In this document: positions 6,229 through 11,349 of the stretch, piece after piece
Numbering within the stretch: the stretch's first letter is position 1
Layout: every line of letters starts with the position of its first letter
DNA from: an uncultured Vogesella sp.
GTDB lineage: Bacteria > Pseudomonadota > Gammaproteobacteria > Burkholderiales > Chromobacteriaceae
Direction: 5' to 3'
Assembly: GCA_946479405.1 (NCBI GenBank)
Contig: CAMLGD010000098.1
Coordinates: 1 to 11,349 of the forward strand
DNA length: 11,349 bases
The notes under the pieces: model-generated
Database searches by the model: none
What the model was told of the DNA's origin: nothing
The model's input: the letters and a program-made list of their open reading frames with translations, nothing else
Position numbers and translations under genes: made by a program

Positions 6229-7509
6229 TTAGTGGGCGAACCAGGCGGCCGGCACGGTAACCAGGCTGGGGAACAGCACCAGCAGGAACAGCACCGCCAG
6301 CTCGGCGAACAGGAACGGATTGATGGCGCGGATCAGGTCGCCCATCGAGGTGCGCGTTGCGCCGCACACCACGTTGAGCACGGTGCCGACCGGCGGCGTA
6401 ATCAGGCCGATGGCGGTATTGATCACGAACAGCACGCCGAAGTAGATCGGATCGATACCGGCTTGCTGCACCACCGGAATCAATACCGGCGCCAGGATCA
6501 GGATGGTGGGCGCCATGTCCATGGCGGTGCCGACCGCGACGATGATCAGCATGATCACCAGCATCAGCAGGGTCGGGCTGTCCATCAGCGGCGCCAACAG
6601 GCCCGCCATCTGCGACGGCAGGTCGGCAATGGTGATCATCCACGCCGATACCAGCGAGGCGGCCACCAGGAACATCACCACGCCGGTGGTCTGCGCCGAC
6701 TGGGTAAAGACATGGAACAGCTGCGATGGCTTCAGCTCGCGGTAGATCACCATGGCGACGAACAGCGAGTACACCGCGGCCACCACAGCAGCTTCGGTGG
6801 GGGTGAAGATGCCGAACTTCAGCCCGCCGACGATAATGCCCGGCAGCAGCAAGGCCCAGAAACCGTCGCGGAACGCTGTCACCACTTCGGCACGCGATTT
6901 GCGTGCAGTCGGCTGGATGTTTTCGCGACGCGACACCCACCACCAGGCACCGCACAGCGCCAGGGCGATCAGGATGCCCGGCACGATGCCGGCCAGGAAC
7001 AGTTTGGAAATCGACAGGTTGCCGGCAACCCCCAGCAGGATGAAACCGATGCTGGGCGGAATGATCGGCGCGATGATGCCGCCGGCGGCGATCAGTGCGC
7101 TGGAACGCGCCTGGTCATGCCCGGCACGAACCATCATCGGCACCAGCAACACCGCCAGCGCCGCAGCGTCGGCCACTGCCGAGCCGGACAGGCTGGCCAG
7201 AATGCAGGAAGCCATGATGGCCACGTAACCCAGACCACCCTTGACGTGACCCACCAGCGCCAGCGCCACGTTGACGATGCGGCGCGACAGCCCGCCCACG
7301 TTCATCACCTCACCGGCCAGCAGGAAGAACGGCACTGCCAGCAGGGTGAAGCTGTCCGAACCGTTGATCAGGTTCTGCGCCACGATCTGCGCATCGAACA
7401 TGTCCATGTGATACATCAGCGCCACGCCGGACAGCAGCAGGGCAAAAGCGATGGGCATGCCGATCGCCATGGCCCCCAGCAGGGAGCCCAGGAAAATAGT
7501 CAGTACCAT
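6229..7509 (-). CDS. dctM: TRAP transporter large permease subunit, DctM family
   Basis: Inner-membrane, sodium-coupled transport subunit of 426 residues, the normal length for stand-alone DctM. It is almost wholly hydrophobic with about a dozen membrane segments. Family features include the start MVLTIFLGSLLGAMAIGMPIAFAL, the ALxGSDSFTLLAVPFFLLAGEVM region, a SGSAVADAAAL segment, GGIIAPIIPPSIGFILLG, and near the end GTAMDMAPTILILAPVLIP and NTAIGLITPPVGTVLNV. ATG 7509 follows the dctQ stop by 16 bases, with a GGGAG motif further upstream. It forms the transporter with dctQ and dctP, and by context moves a shikimate-pathway hydroaromatic acid. Confidence 0.95.
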   Translation of the reverse strand: MVLTIFLGSLLGAMAIGMPIAFALLLSGVALMYHMDMFDAQIVAQNLINGSDSFTLLAVPFFLLAGEVMNVGGLSRRIVNVALALVGHVKGGLGYVAIMASCILASLSGSAVADAAALAVLLVPMMVRAGHDQARSSALIAAGGIIAPIIPPSIGFILLGVAGNLSISKLFLAGIVPGILIALALCGAWWWVSRRENIQPTARKSRAEVVTAFRDGFWALLLPGIIVGGLKFGIFTPTEAAVVAAVYSLFVAMVIYRELKPSQLFHVFTQSAQTTGVVMFLVAASLVSAWMITIADLPSQMAGLLAPLMDSPTLLMLVIMLIIVAVGTAMDMAPTILILAPVLIPVVQQAGIDPIYFGVLFVINTAIGLITPPVGTVLNVVCGATRTSMGDLIRAINPFLFAELAVLFLLVLFPSLVTVPAAWFAH

Positions 7510-7525
7510 GATTGCTTGCTCCCGC

Positions 7526-8029
7526 TCATTCCGCCATGTTCAGCTGGGTACCGACATCGGTCAGCGGTGCGCCGCCCAGTACCCGCACGATATCCAGTGC
7601 CACCAGCAACGCCGACAGCGCGCTGAACACTACCCCGGCGGCGTACAGCAGGCCGGTCGGCAAGCCGGACATCGGTGCCGGCACGCTCATGTTGATCTGC
7701 ATCTGCTCCCAGCTGCCGCTGCCGAACAGCCACAGCAGGTACAGGATGGTGGCCTGGCACAGCAGGTGGCAGGCCTTCTGCCCGAACATCGGCAGGTGGC
7801 GGGTCAGACTATCGACATTGAGATGGCCCTTTTCGTACACGGCCACAATGGAGGCGAGAAAAGTCATCCACACCATGCTCCAGCGGGACAACTCTTCCGA
7901 CAGGGTGATGCCGCCGTTGAAGGCATAGCGCAGCACCACATTGGTAAATACCAGCACCACCATGATGGCCAGCAGCAGTGCCATCATGGCCTTGAGTACC
8001 AGCAGCACCCGATTGATCCACTTATCCAT
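7526..8029 (-). CDS. dctQ: TRAP transporter small permease subunit, DctQ family
   Basis: Inner-membrane protein of 167 residues with four predicted membrane segments (about 13-34, 48-66, 86-105, 124-148), the DctQ topology. The conserved EELSRWSMVWMTFLA stretch follows the first segment. I place the start at 8029 (MDKWINRVLL) because GGAGG lies 5 bases upstream; longer versions reaching 8161 would overlap aroQ and add a non-hydrophobic, arginine-rich stretch. Together with DctM and DctP it makes a tripartite TRAP transporter. The gap to aroQ (59 bases) contains one TGCGGCCAAC copy that can pair with the ribosome site. Confidence 0.93.
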   Translation of the reverse strand: MDKWINRVLLVLKAMMALLLAIMVVLVFTNVVLRYAFNGGITLSEELSRWSMVWMTFLASIVAVYEKGHLNVDSLTRHLPMFGQKACHLLCQATILYLLWLFGSGSWEQMQINMSVPAPMSGLPTGLLYAAGVVFSALSALLVALDIVRVLGGAPLTDVGTQLNMAE

Positions 8030-8030
8030 A

Positions 8031-8048
8031 CAACCTCCGCACAGGTTG
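8031..8048 (-). promoter_or_regulatory. Possible hairpin covering the dctQ ribosome site
   Basis: On the minus strand CAACCT (8048-8043) can pair with AGGTTG (8036-8031) over a 6-base loop; the second arm includes the AGG of the dctQ Shine-Dalgarno GGAGG (8037-8033). The first arm is the end of a TGCGGCCAAC copy. It is a short stem and only a possible control of dctQ translation. Confidence 0.3.
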
Positions 8049-8054
8049 GCCGCA
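8045..8054 (-). repeat. TGCGGCCAAC repeat, copy 9
   Basis: Exact 10-mer in minus orientation in the aroQ-dctQ gap, 16 bases before the dctQ start. Confidence 0.85.
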
Positions 8055-8088
8055 GGCACCGTCCAGCGCCGCGCCCTGCCCGCTTCCG

Positions 8089-8535
8089 TTACGCTTGCTT
8101 GTTCAGATGGCAGGCCAGGTGATGCACCGCCAGGCTGTAACCGTTGATTCCCAGACCGCAAATCACACCGCTGGCCACCTTGGACACATAGGACAAGTGG
8201 CGGAAGGCTTCGCGACGGTGGATGTTGCTGATGTGCACCTCGATGATCGGGCCGCTGAACGCCGACAACGCGTCCATCAGGGCGACCGAGGTATGGGAGT
8301 AGCCGGCCGGGTTGATCACGATGCTGCGATGCTGTTCGCGCGCCTCATGCACCCAGTCGATCAACTGCGCTTCGGCGTTGCTTTGACGAAAGTCGATGGT
8401 GAAACCGTATTCGCGCGCCACGCTGCGGCAACCGCGCTCGACATCGGCCAGGGTTTCGTGGCCGTAGATGTCCGGCTGGCGCTTGCCCAGCAGATTCAGA
8501 TTGGGGCCGTTAAGCACCAGGATGTCGGTGGCCAT
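8089..8535 (-). CDS. aroQ: 3-dehydroquinate dehydratase, type II
   Basis: Cytoplasmic dodecameric enzyme of 148 residues that dehydrates 3-dehydroquinate to 3-dehydroshikimate. Type II landmarks are all present: [19 protein letters not shown] with loop Arg19 and catalytic Tyr24, [10 protein letters not shown] with Asn75, EVHISN with His101, and the RHLSYVS region with Arg112. Length is standard. The start at 8535 has a moderate ribosome site (AAGGTGG) that lies inside the end of a 16-residue leader ORF whose stop is one base before this ATG. As first enzyme gene of the operon with a TRAP transporter and a shikimate/quinate dehydrogenase, it is probably the catabolic (quiB-type) copy, with a separate biosynthetic copy expected elsewhere in the genome. 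Confidence 0.95.
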   Translation of the reverse strand: MATDILVLNGPNLNLLGKRQPDIYGHETLADVERGCRSVAREYGFTIDFRQSNAEAQLIDWVHEAREQHRSIVINPAGYSHTSVALMDALSAFSGPIIEVHISNIHRREAFRHLSYVSKVASGVICGLGINGYSLAVHHLACHLNKQA

Positions 8536-8536
8536 A

Positions 8537-8587
8537 TCACACCACCTTCTGCGCGGCCGCGGGCTGCGACGAAATGGAACGGAACAT
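8537..8587 (-). CDS. Short leader ORF upstream of and coupled to aroQ (16 residues)
   Basis: The ORF encodes [17 protein letters not shown] strong Shine-Dalgarno (AGGAG within GAGGAGAGCAGC) is correctly spaced before its ATG, stronger than the one of aroQ. Its TGA is followed by a single base and then the aroQ ATG, the arrangement of translational coupling. It may be a true leader peptide that loads ribosomes onto aroQ, or the real initiation site after a small sequence change. I know of no such peptide in this family; existence of the protein is unproven. Confidence 0.4.
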   Translation of the reverse strand: MFRSISSQPAAAQKVV

Positions 8588-8622
8588 GCTGCTCTCCTCT
8601 TGGACTGTGTCGCTTTTTATAT

Positions 8623-8644
8623 TTATGTACCGTGCGGTACATAA
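8623..8644. promoter_or_regulatory. 22-bp palindromic operator of the aroQ operon
   Basis: Perfect 10-bp arms TTATGTACCG and CGGTACATAA around a 2-base centre (TG). It lies 88 bases upstream of aroQ and 36 bases upstream of the leader ORF. On the minus strand it runs into CATAAATATAAA, an AT-rich -10-like stretch, so a bound protein would block the core promoter. Size and symmetry suit a TetR-type repressor. An almost identical site precedes quiC. Confidence 0.75.
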
Positions 8645-8702
8645 CTAGAGAATGGTACACGGCTTGATGTGTGTCAATGCGCAATTGCCGGCAAAACCAA
8701 GA

Positions 8703-8724
8703 TTTTGTACCACACGTTACATTC
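8703..8724. promoter_or_regulatory. Degenerate copy of the operator
   Basis: TTTTGTACC-ACAC-GTTACATTC matches the operator's TTATGTACC-N4-GGTACATAA at 14 of 18 arm positions. Its centre is exactly 80 bases from the centre of the perfect site at 8623-8644. It could be an auxiliary site; it could also be chance. An isolated half site (GGTACA, 8654-8659) lies between the two. Confidence 0.35.
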
Positions 8725-8871
8725 TTGCCACGCCATGCCACATTGCCCCGCCAGCTCAATGCCAAACGCAACTCACAACAGATAGCCACACCACGCCGAC
8801 ACAGCACCAAGCTGCATACGTCAGGCAGCAACAGCACCCCAAACCGCCACGCGACACCGCAAGGGACGCAT

Positions 8872-8895
8872 AAAAAAGGCGCCCCGCAGGGCGCC
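8872..8895 (-). terminator. Intrinsic terminator of quiC
   Basis: On the minus strand GGCGCCC / GGGCGCC form a 7-bp all-G:C stem with a 4-base loop, followed by six T. It lies 34 bases beyond the quiC stop and isolates quiC from the aroQ operon, so the two units need separate promoters, as the two operators suggest. Confidence 0.88.
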
Positions 8896-8904
8896 AAGGA
8901 GAGA

Positions 8905-8923
8905 TTGCCGGCCAGGCCGGCAA
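8905..8923 (-). other. Hairpin just after the quiC stop
   Basis: TTGCCGGC / GCCGGCAA form an 8-bp stem with a 3-base loop, 6 bases after the quiC stop and 9 bases before the terminator stem. It lacks a T-run; it probably protects the 3' end or assists the following terminator. Confidence 0.5.
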
Positions 8924-8929
8924 AGAGCA

Positions 8930-10816
8930 TCAGGCAGACTGGCGACGGCGCAGCTGCGCCTGTGCGGCCAACCTTACCGGCGCGTTGGCCGCGCCGTACT
9001 GGTCGTAGCTACCAATGCGCTGCACCATCTCGAAGAAGAAGCGATCTTCGAATGGCGCCGAGTACACGTGCAGGAATTCCCCTCCCTGCGCGTCGCGGTC
9101 GTACAGCACGTTATGCGTCTGCAGTCGGGCCACGAACTCGTCGTCCAGATTGAAGCGCGCCAGCAGGTCGTCGTAGTAGTTGTCCGGAATATCCAGCAAT
9201 GGCACACCATTGCTGCGCGCCAGCGCCACGGCGGCAAAGATGTCGCCGGTAGAAAACGCGATGTGCTGCAAACCGGAGCCCTTGTAGGTGGATACCGAGC
9301 GGGCAATGGCGGTGTTGCGGTTTTCCGAGATGTTCAGCGGAATTCGCACGCTGTCGTTGCTGCTGCGCACCACCCGGCTCTTCATCAAGCCGTACGGATC
9401 CGGTAGCGTCCATTCGTGTTCGGTAACAAAACCGAATACCGCCCGGAAGTGCAGGATCCAGTTGTCCATGGTTTCGGCCGGCAGGCCGATGGCGAAGTGG
9501 TCGATGCGCTGTAGCAGCGCCGGGCCAGAGGTTGGCCGCAAGTCGAAATCCGACGCGTAAATCGAGCCTTCGCCGGCGTCCACCAGGTATTGCAGGCTGC
9601 CATCCGGCGCCCGCACCGCCGGGATATGGCGTTCGTTCGGGCCGACCCGGCTTTCAAACGATTTGCAGCCGTACAGCTTGGCCCGCTGCAGCGCTTGCTG
9701 CGCGTGATCGGTGCTGAACGCGGCGGCACACAACGATGGGCCATGCGACACGTAAAAGGCATGGGCGAAAGAATCCGGCTCCGCGTTCAGGATCAGGTTG
9801 ATATCGCCCTGCTGATACAGCGTCACCGCCTTGGACTTGTGCTCGCCGCTACGGCTGAAGCCAAAACCCTGCAGCGCCTTGCCTAGACGTGCGCCAGACT
9901 CCTCGTCCACCGCAAACTCCAGAAACTCCACGCCCTGGTACTGCGCTGGCGGCGGCGGCGCGAACAGCGTCACGTCCGGCTGCGGCTGTTGCTGCCGCGC
10001 CAGCGTGGCCAGTGTCATTTCTTCCAGGTAGCGCAGCGAGCGCAGGCCGTCGCCGGCGGTGAGACGGGTCGGCGCGGCGCGGAAGCCGTCATTGAAGATT
10101 TCCAGCGACAGCGGACCGCGATAGCCCGCCTGCAGAATGGGCGCCAGGAAGGCGCCGAGATCGAAATCGCCCTGCCCGGGGAAGTTGCGGAAGTGGCGGC
10201 TCCACTCCAGCACCTCCATGTTCATGATCGGCGCGTCGGCCAGCTGCAGGAACACGATCTTGTCGCCGGGAATCTGCGACAGCAGCGACAGGTCATCCTT
10301 GATCGACAGGGTGTGGAAGCTGTCCAGAATAATACCGAGGTTGGGATGGTTGGCCGCCTGCACCAGCTGCCAGGCATGGCGATAAGAGTTGACATGCTTG
10401 CCCCAGGCCAGCGCCTCGTAACCGATCTGGATGCCACGCTTGCCGGCCCGCTCGGCCAGCTGGAACAGGTCGTCGGCAATCAGCGCGTCGTCGCGGCTGG
10501 TGTCCGGCGCCACGCTGCTGCACACCAGGATGCGGTCGGTGCCCAGTTCGCCCATCAAGTCGAACTTGCGCTCGGCGCGATCCAGGTTGCGCGCCAGGCG
10601 CTCACGCGGGCCACCTTCGAAGTCACGAAACGGCTGGAACAACATGATTTCCAGCCCCAGGTCGGCGCACATCTGCCGCACGGTGGCCGGGGTGCCATCG
10701 AAGTACAGCAGGTCGTTTTCAAAGATTTCGACACCGTCGAAACCTGCGGCGGCAATGGCTTCCAGCTTTTCCGGCAGCGTACCGCTGAGTGACACGGTGG
10801 CAATGGAATGCTGCAT
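8930..10816 (-). CDS. quiC: 3-dehydroshikimate dehydratase, bacterial fusion type (sugar-isomerase-like + HPPD-like domains)
   Basis: Cytoplasmic enzyme of 628 residues that dehydrates 3-dehydroshikimate to protocatechuate, linking quinate/shikimate catabolism to the beta-ketoadipate pathway. Residues 1 to about 270 form a TIM barrel of the xylose-isomerase-like family with metal ligands Glu134 (IGYEALAWG), Asp165 (ILDSFHT), Gln191 (FLQLADAP) and Glu239 (LSLEIFND); these match the numbering I recall for Pseudomonas putida QuiC1. From about residue 300 a 4-hydroxyphenylpyruvate-dioxygenase-like part follows and keeps the 2-His-1-Glu triad (RIDHFAIG, GLQHIAF, FFFEMVQR). I start at 10816 (MQHSIATVSLSG) because GGAG lies 6 bases upstream; the ATG at 10828 has no ribosome site and would absorb that signal. 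It has its own operator and terminator. The last 20 residues are a poorly conserved tail that contains an inverted pair of the TGCGGCCAAC repeat. Confidence 0.95.
   Translation of the reverse strand: MQHSIATVSLSGTLPEKLEAIAAAGFDGVEIFENDLLYFDGTPATVRQMCADLGLEIMLFQPFRDFEGGPRERLARNLDRAERKFDLMGELGTDRILVCSSVAPDTSRDDALIADDLFQLAERAGKRGIQIGYEALAWGKHVNSYRHAWQLVQAANHPNLGIILDSFHTLSIKDDLSLLSQIPGDKIVFLQLADAPIMNMEVLEWSRHFRNFPGQGDFDLGAFLAPILQAGYRGPLSLEIFNDGFRAAPTRLTAGDGLRSLRYLEEMTLATLARQQQPQPDVTLFAPPPPAQYQGVEFLEFAVDEESGARLGKALQGFGFSRSGEHKSKAVTLYQQGDINLILNAEPDSFAHAFYVSHGPSLCAAAFSTDHAQQALQRAKLYGCKSFESRVGPNERHIPAVRAPDGSLQYLVDAGEGSIYASDFDLRPTSGPALLQRIDHFAIGLPAETMDNWILHFRAVFGFVTEHEWTLPDPYGLMKSRVVRSSNDSVRIPLNISENRNTAIARSVSTYKGSGLQHIAFSTGDIFAAVALARSNGVPLLDIPDNYYDDLLARFNLDDEFVARLQTHNVLYDRDAQGGEFLHVYSAPFEDRFFFEMVQRIGSYDQYGAANAPVRLAAQAQLRRRQSA
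8963..8972 (+). repeat. TGCGGCCAAC repeat, copy 10
   Basis: Exact 10-mer in the quiC tail, complement read as Leu-Ala-Ala; left arm of an inverted pair with the copy at 8984. Confidence 0.85.
8984..8992 (-). repeat. GCGGCCAAC repeat, copy 11 (9-mer)
   Basis: Minus orientation in the quiC tail, read as Ala-Ala-Asn. The leading T of the 10-mer is C here. Right arm of the pair with 8963. Confidence 0.8.
9531..9540 (-). repeat. TGCGGCCAAC repeat, copy 12
   Basis: Exact 10-mer in minus orientation inside quiC, read as Arg-Pro-Thr (frame CGG-CCA-ACC) at the junction before the second HPPD-like half. Confidence 0.85.
10349..10357 (-). repeat. GCGGCCAAC repeat, copy 13 (9-mer)
   Basis: Minus orientation in the quiC dehydratase domain, read as Ala-Ala-Asn (QAANHP). 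The leading T is G here. Confidence 0.75.
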
Positions 10817-10849
10817 GTCGTTCTCCATCTTGTGGGTTGCGTGGATTCA

Positions 10850-10871
10850 TTATGTACCAAATGGTACATAA
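10850..10871. promoter_or_regulatory. 22-bp palindromic operator of quiC
   Basis: Perfect 10-bp arms TTATGTACCA and TGGTACATAA around centre AA, 33 bases upstream of the quiC ATG. Nine of ten bases of each arm equal those of the site before the aroQ operon. On the minus strand its end reads CATAAT, a good -10 sequence (plus-strand 10849-10854), so repressor and RNA polymerase would compete. Confidence 0.77.
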
Positions 10872-10976
10872 AACACAGCCCATGCCAGCAGTTGCTTTGT
10901 CGTAATGACCCAACCTCAATATCAAATAATTACAAAGGCATTTTTGCGCAATAAAATCCAAAAAATAGCCGCAGGT
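10872..10976. other. AT-rich upstream region of quiC
   Basis: The gap between the operator and the terminator of the diguanylate cyclase gene is clearly richer in A/T than its surroundings (about 10905-10976). It would be the place for upstream promoter elements or a nucleoid-protein site. I see no further palindrome and no small gene. Confidence 0.4.
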
Positions 10977-11010
10977 AAAAATAAAAATGCCCGGCAGCAA
11001 GGCCGGGCAT
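10977..11010 (-). terminator. Intrinsic terminator of the GGDEF gene
   Basis: On the minus strand ATGCCCGGC / GCCGGGCAT form a 9-bp stem with a 6-base loop, followed by TTTTATTTTT. It lies 24 bases beyond the GGDEF stop codon. Confidence 0.9.
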
Positions 11011-11034
11011 GGCAATAAAAGGGGACGGCTCGTC

Positions 11035-11349
11035 TCAATCCTGCAACACGGCAAAACCAAAACCACCTCGGCCATTGGCCTTGACGCTGTACATGGCTCG
11101 ATCCGCCGCCATCAACAACTGCGGGGCCGTTATGCCATGCTGCGGAAATATGCTGATGCCGATACTGGCCGTCACCCGCAAAGTACCGCCCTGGAAGGGA
11201 ATGCCCGGCGACAGGCAGTCGATCAGCTTGCCGGCAATCAGTGCGGCATCGCGCTCGGTATCCGGCCCATCCAGCAACACCACAAATTCATCCCCCCCCA
11301 GCCGGGCTACGGTATCGGTGTCGCGCACCGACAGCCGCAGACGTTGCGC
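11035..11349 (-). CDS. Diguanylate cyclase (GGDEF domain), C-terminal fragment
   Basis: C-terminal 104 residues of a protein that runs off the right edge; sensor and N-terminal parts are not visible. The active-site GGDEF is intact, so the domain should make cyclic di-GMP from two GTP. An inhibitory I-site RxxD (RDTD) sits five residues before it, as required for product feedback. The normal end of the domain (TASIGISIFP, then LLMAADRAMYSVKANGRGGF) is followed by only a few residues, so GGDEF is the last domain and there is no EAL domain after it. It has its own terminator and no evident link to the catabolic genes. Confidence 0.93.
   Translation of the reverse strand, partial: AQRLRLSVRDTDTVARLGGDEFVVLLDGPDTERDAALIAGKLIDCLSPGIPFQGGTLRVTASIGISIFPQHGITAPQLLMAADRAMYSVKANGRGGFGFAVLQD

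Larger units (their letters stand above)
8588..8871. other. Upstream region of the aroQ operon
   Basis: This gap between the leader ORF and the quiC terminator holds the operator, its degenerate copy and a C/A-rich, low-complexity stretch (about 8725-8870) in which I see no gene, hairpin or repeat. The promoter must lie near 8600-8650. Confidence 0.5.

Noticed and set aside
6164..6955. N-terminal extension of dctP over the dctM gene
   Set aside because: It overlaps certain coding sequence in another frame, and MLKFNKIAVL at 6163 starts a signal peptide behind a good AGGAGA site.
6232..7626. Long open frame of 464 codons on the plus strand opposite dctM
   Set aside because: Extreme His/Gln/Arg content is the antisense image of membrane-protein codons; dctM is certain on the other strand.
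8496..8930. Minus-strand open frame of 144 codons in the quiC-aroQ gap
   Set aside because: It spans the quiC terminator, the operator and promoter region, and its Cys/Trp/Arg-rich translation resembles no protein.
1216..10357. TGCGGCCAAC as a Chi site or FtsK-orienting (KOPS) motif
   Set aside because: Those motifs are skewed toward one strand along a replichore; here the copies are 6 plus and 7 minus and some face each other. A restriction or methylation target is also less likely, since the asymmetric 10-mer is enriched rather than avoided. A genome count would settle this.
1216..10357. The repeats as a CRISPR array, REP element or insertion remnants
   Set aside because: Units are only 9-10 bases, irregularly spaced by hundreds of bases and embedded in intact genes in several frames, with no flanking conserved sequence.
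9989..10792. Open frame of 267 codons on the plus strand opposite quiC
   Set aside because: No domain, and it is the mirror of the conserved dehydratase domain; no ribosome site.
10817..10828. Upstream ATG (MENDM...) for quiC
   Set aside because: No ribosome site before it, while GGAG within this stretch is ideally spaced for the ATG at 10816, and metal-ligand numbering then matches what I recall for QuiC1.

Overview
The window looks like a chromosomal piece of a GC-rich Gram-negative proteobacterium. A beta-proteobacterium, possibly of the Neisseriales/Chromobacteriaceae type, is my guess from protein character and gene content; no rRNA or other firm marker is present. All genes are ordinary in codon use and tightly packed. 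I see no tRNA, rRNA, CRISPR array, insertion sequence or phage gene.

Left part (1-4091): the N-terminal part of a D-alanyl-D-alanine carboxypeptidase (minus strand, cut by the window edge) diverges from ilvA, the biosynthetic threonine ammonia-lyase. A strong terminator follows ilvA. Next come a HAD phosphatase of the Gph/MupP type and a TetR-family regulator, all on the plus strand.

Middle and right part (4199-10816, all minus strand): a catabolic shikimate/quinate island. In transcription order it holds quiC (3-dehydroshikimate dehydratase fused to an HPPD-like domain, with its own terminator), then a probable operon of a short leader ORF, aroQ (type II 3-dehydroquinate dehydratase), the TRAP transporter genes dctQ, dctM and dctP, and a shikimate/quinate dehydrogenase of the aroE family. 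The predicted flow is: TRAP uptake of quinate or shikimate, oxidation by the AroE-like enzyme, dehydration of 3-dehydroquinate by AroQ, then conversion of 3-dehydroshikimate to protocatechuate by QuiC. Two nearly identical 22-bp palindromes (core TGTACC-N4-GGTACA) sit just upstream of the two transcription units. They are the likely operators of one regulator, for which the nearby TetR protein is the obvious candidate. The far right end holds the C-terminus of a GGDEF diguanylate cyclase (minus strand) with its terminator.

The most striking signal belongs to no single gene. The 9-mer GCGGCCAAC occurs 13 times in 11.3 kb, 11 of them as the 10-mer TGCGGCCAAC. It occurs on both strands without bias, in four different codon frames and between genes, and twice as inverted pairs, one of which forms the ilvA terminator. 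Density (about one per 870 bp), lack of strand bias and use in terminators are exactly what is known of DNA uptake sequences in Neisseria and Haemophilus. I do not recall this motif as a described uptake sequence, so I propose it as a candidate new DUS/USS-like element.
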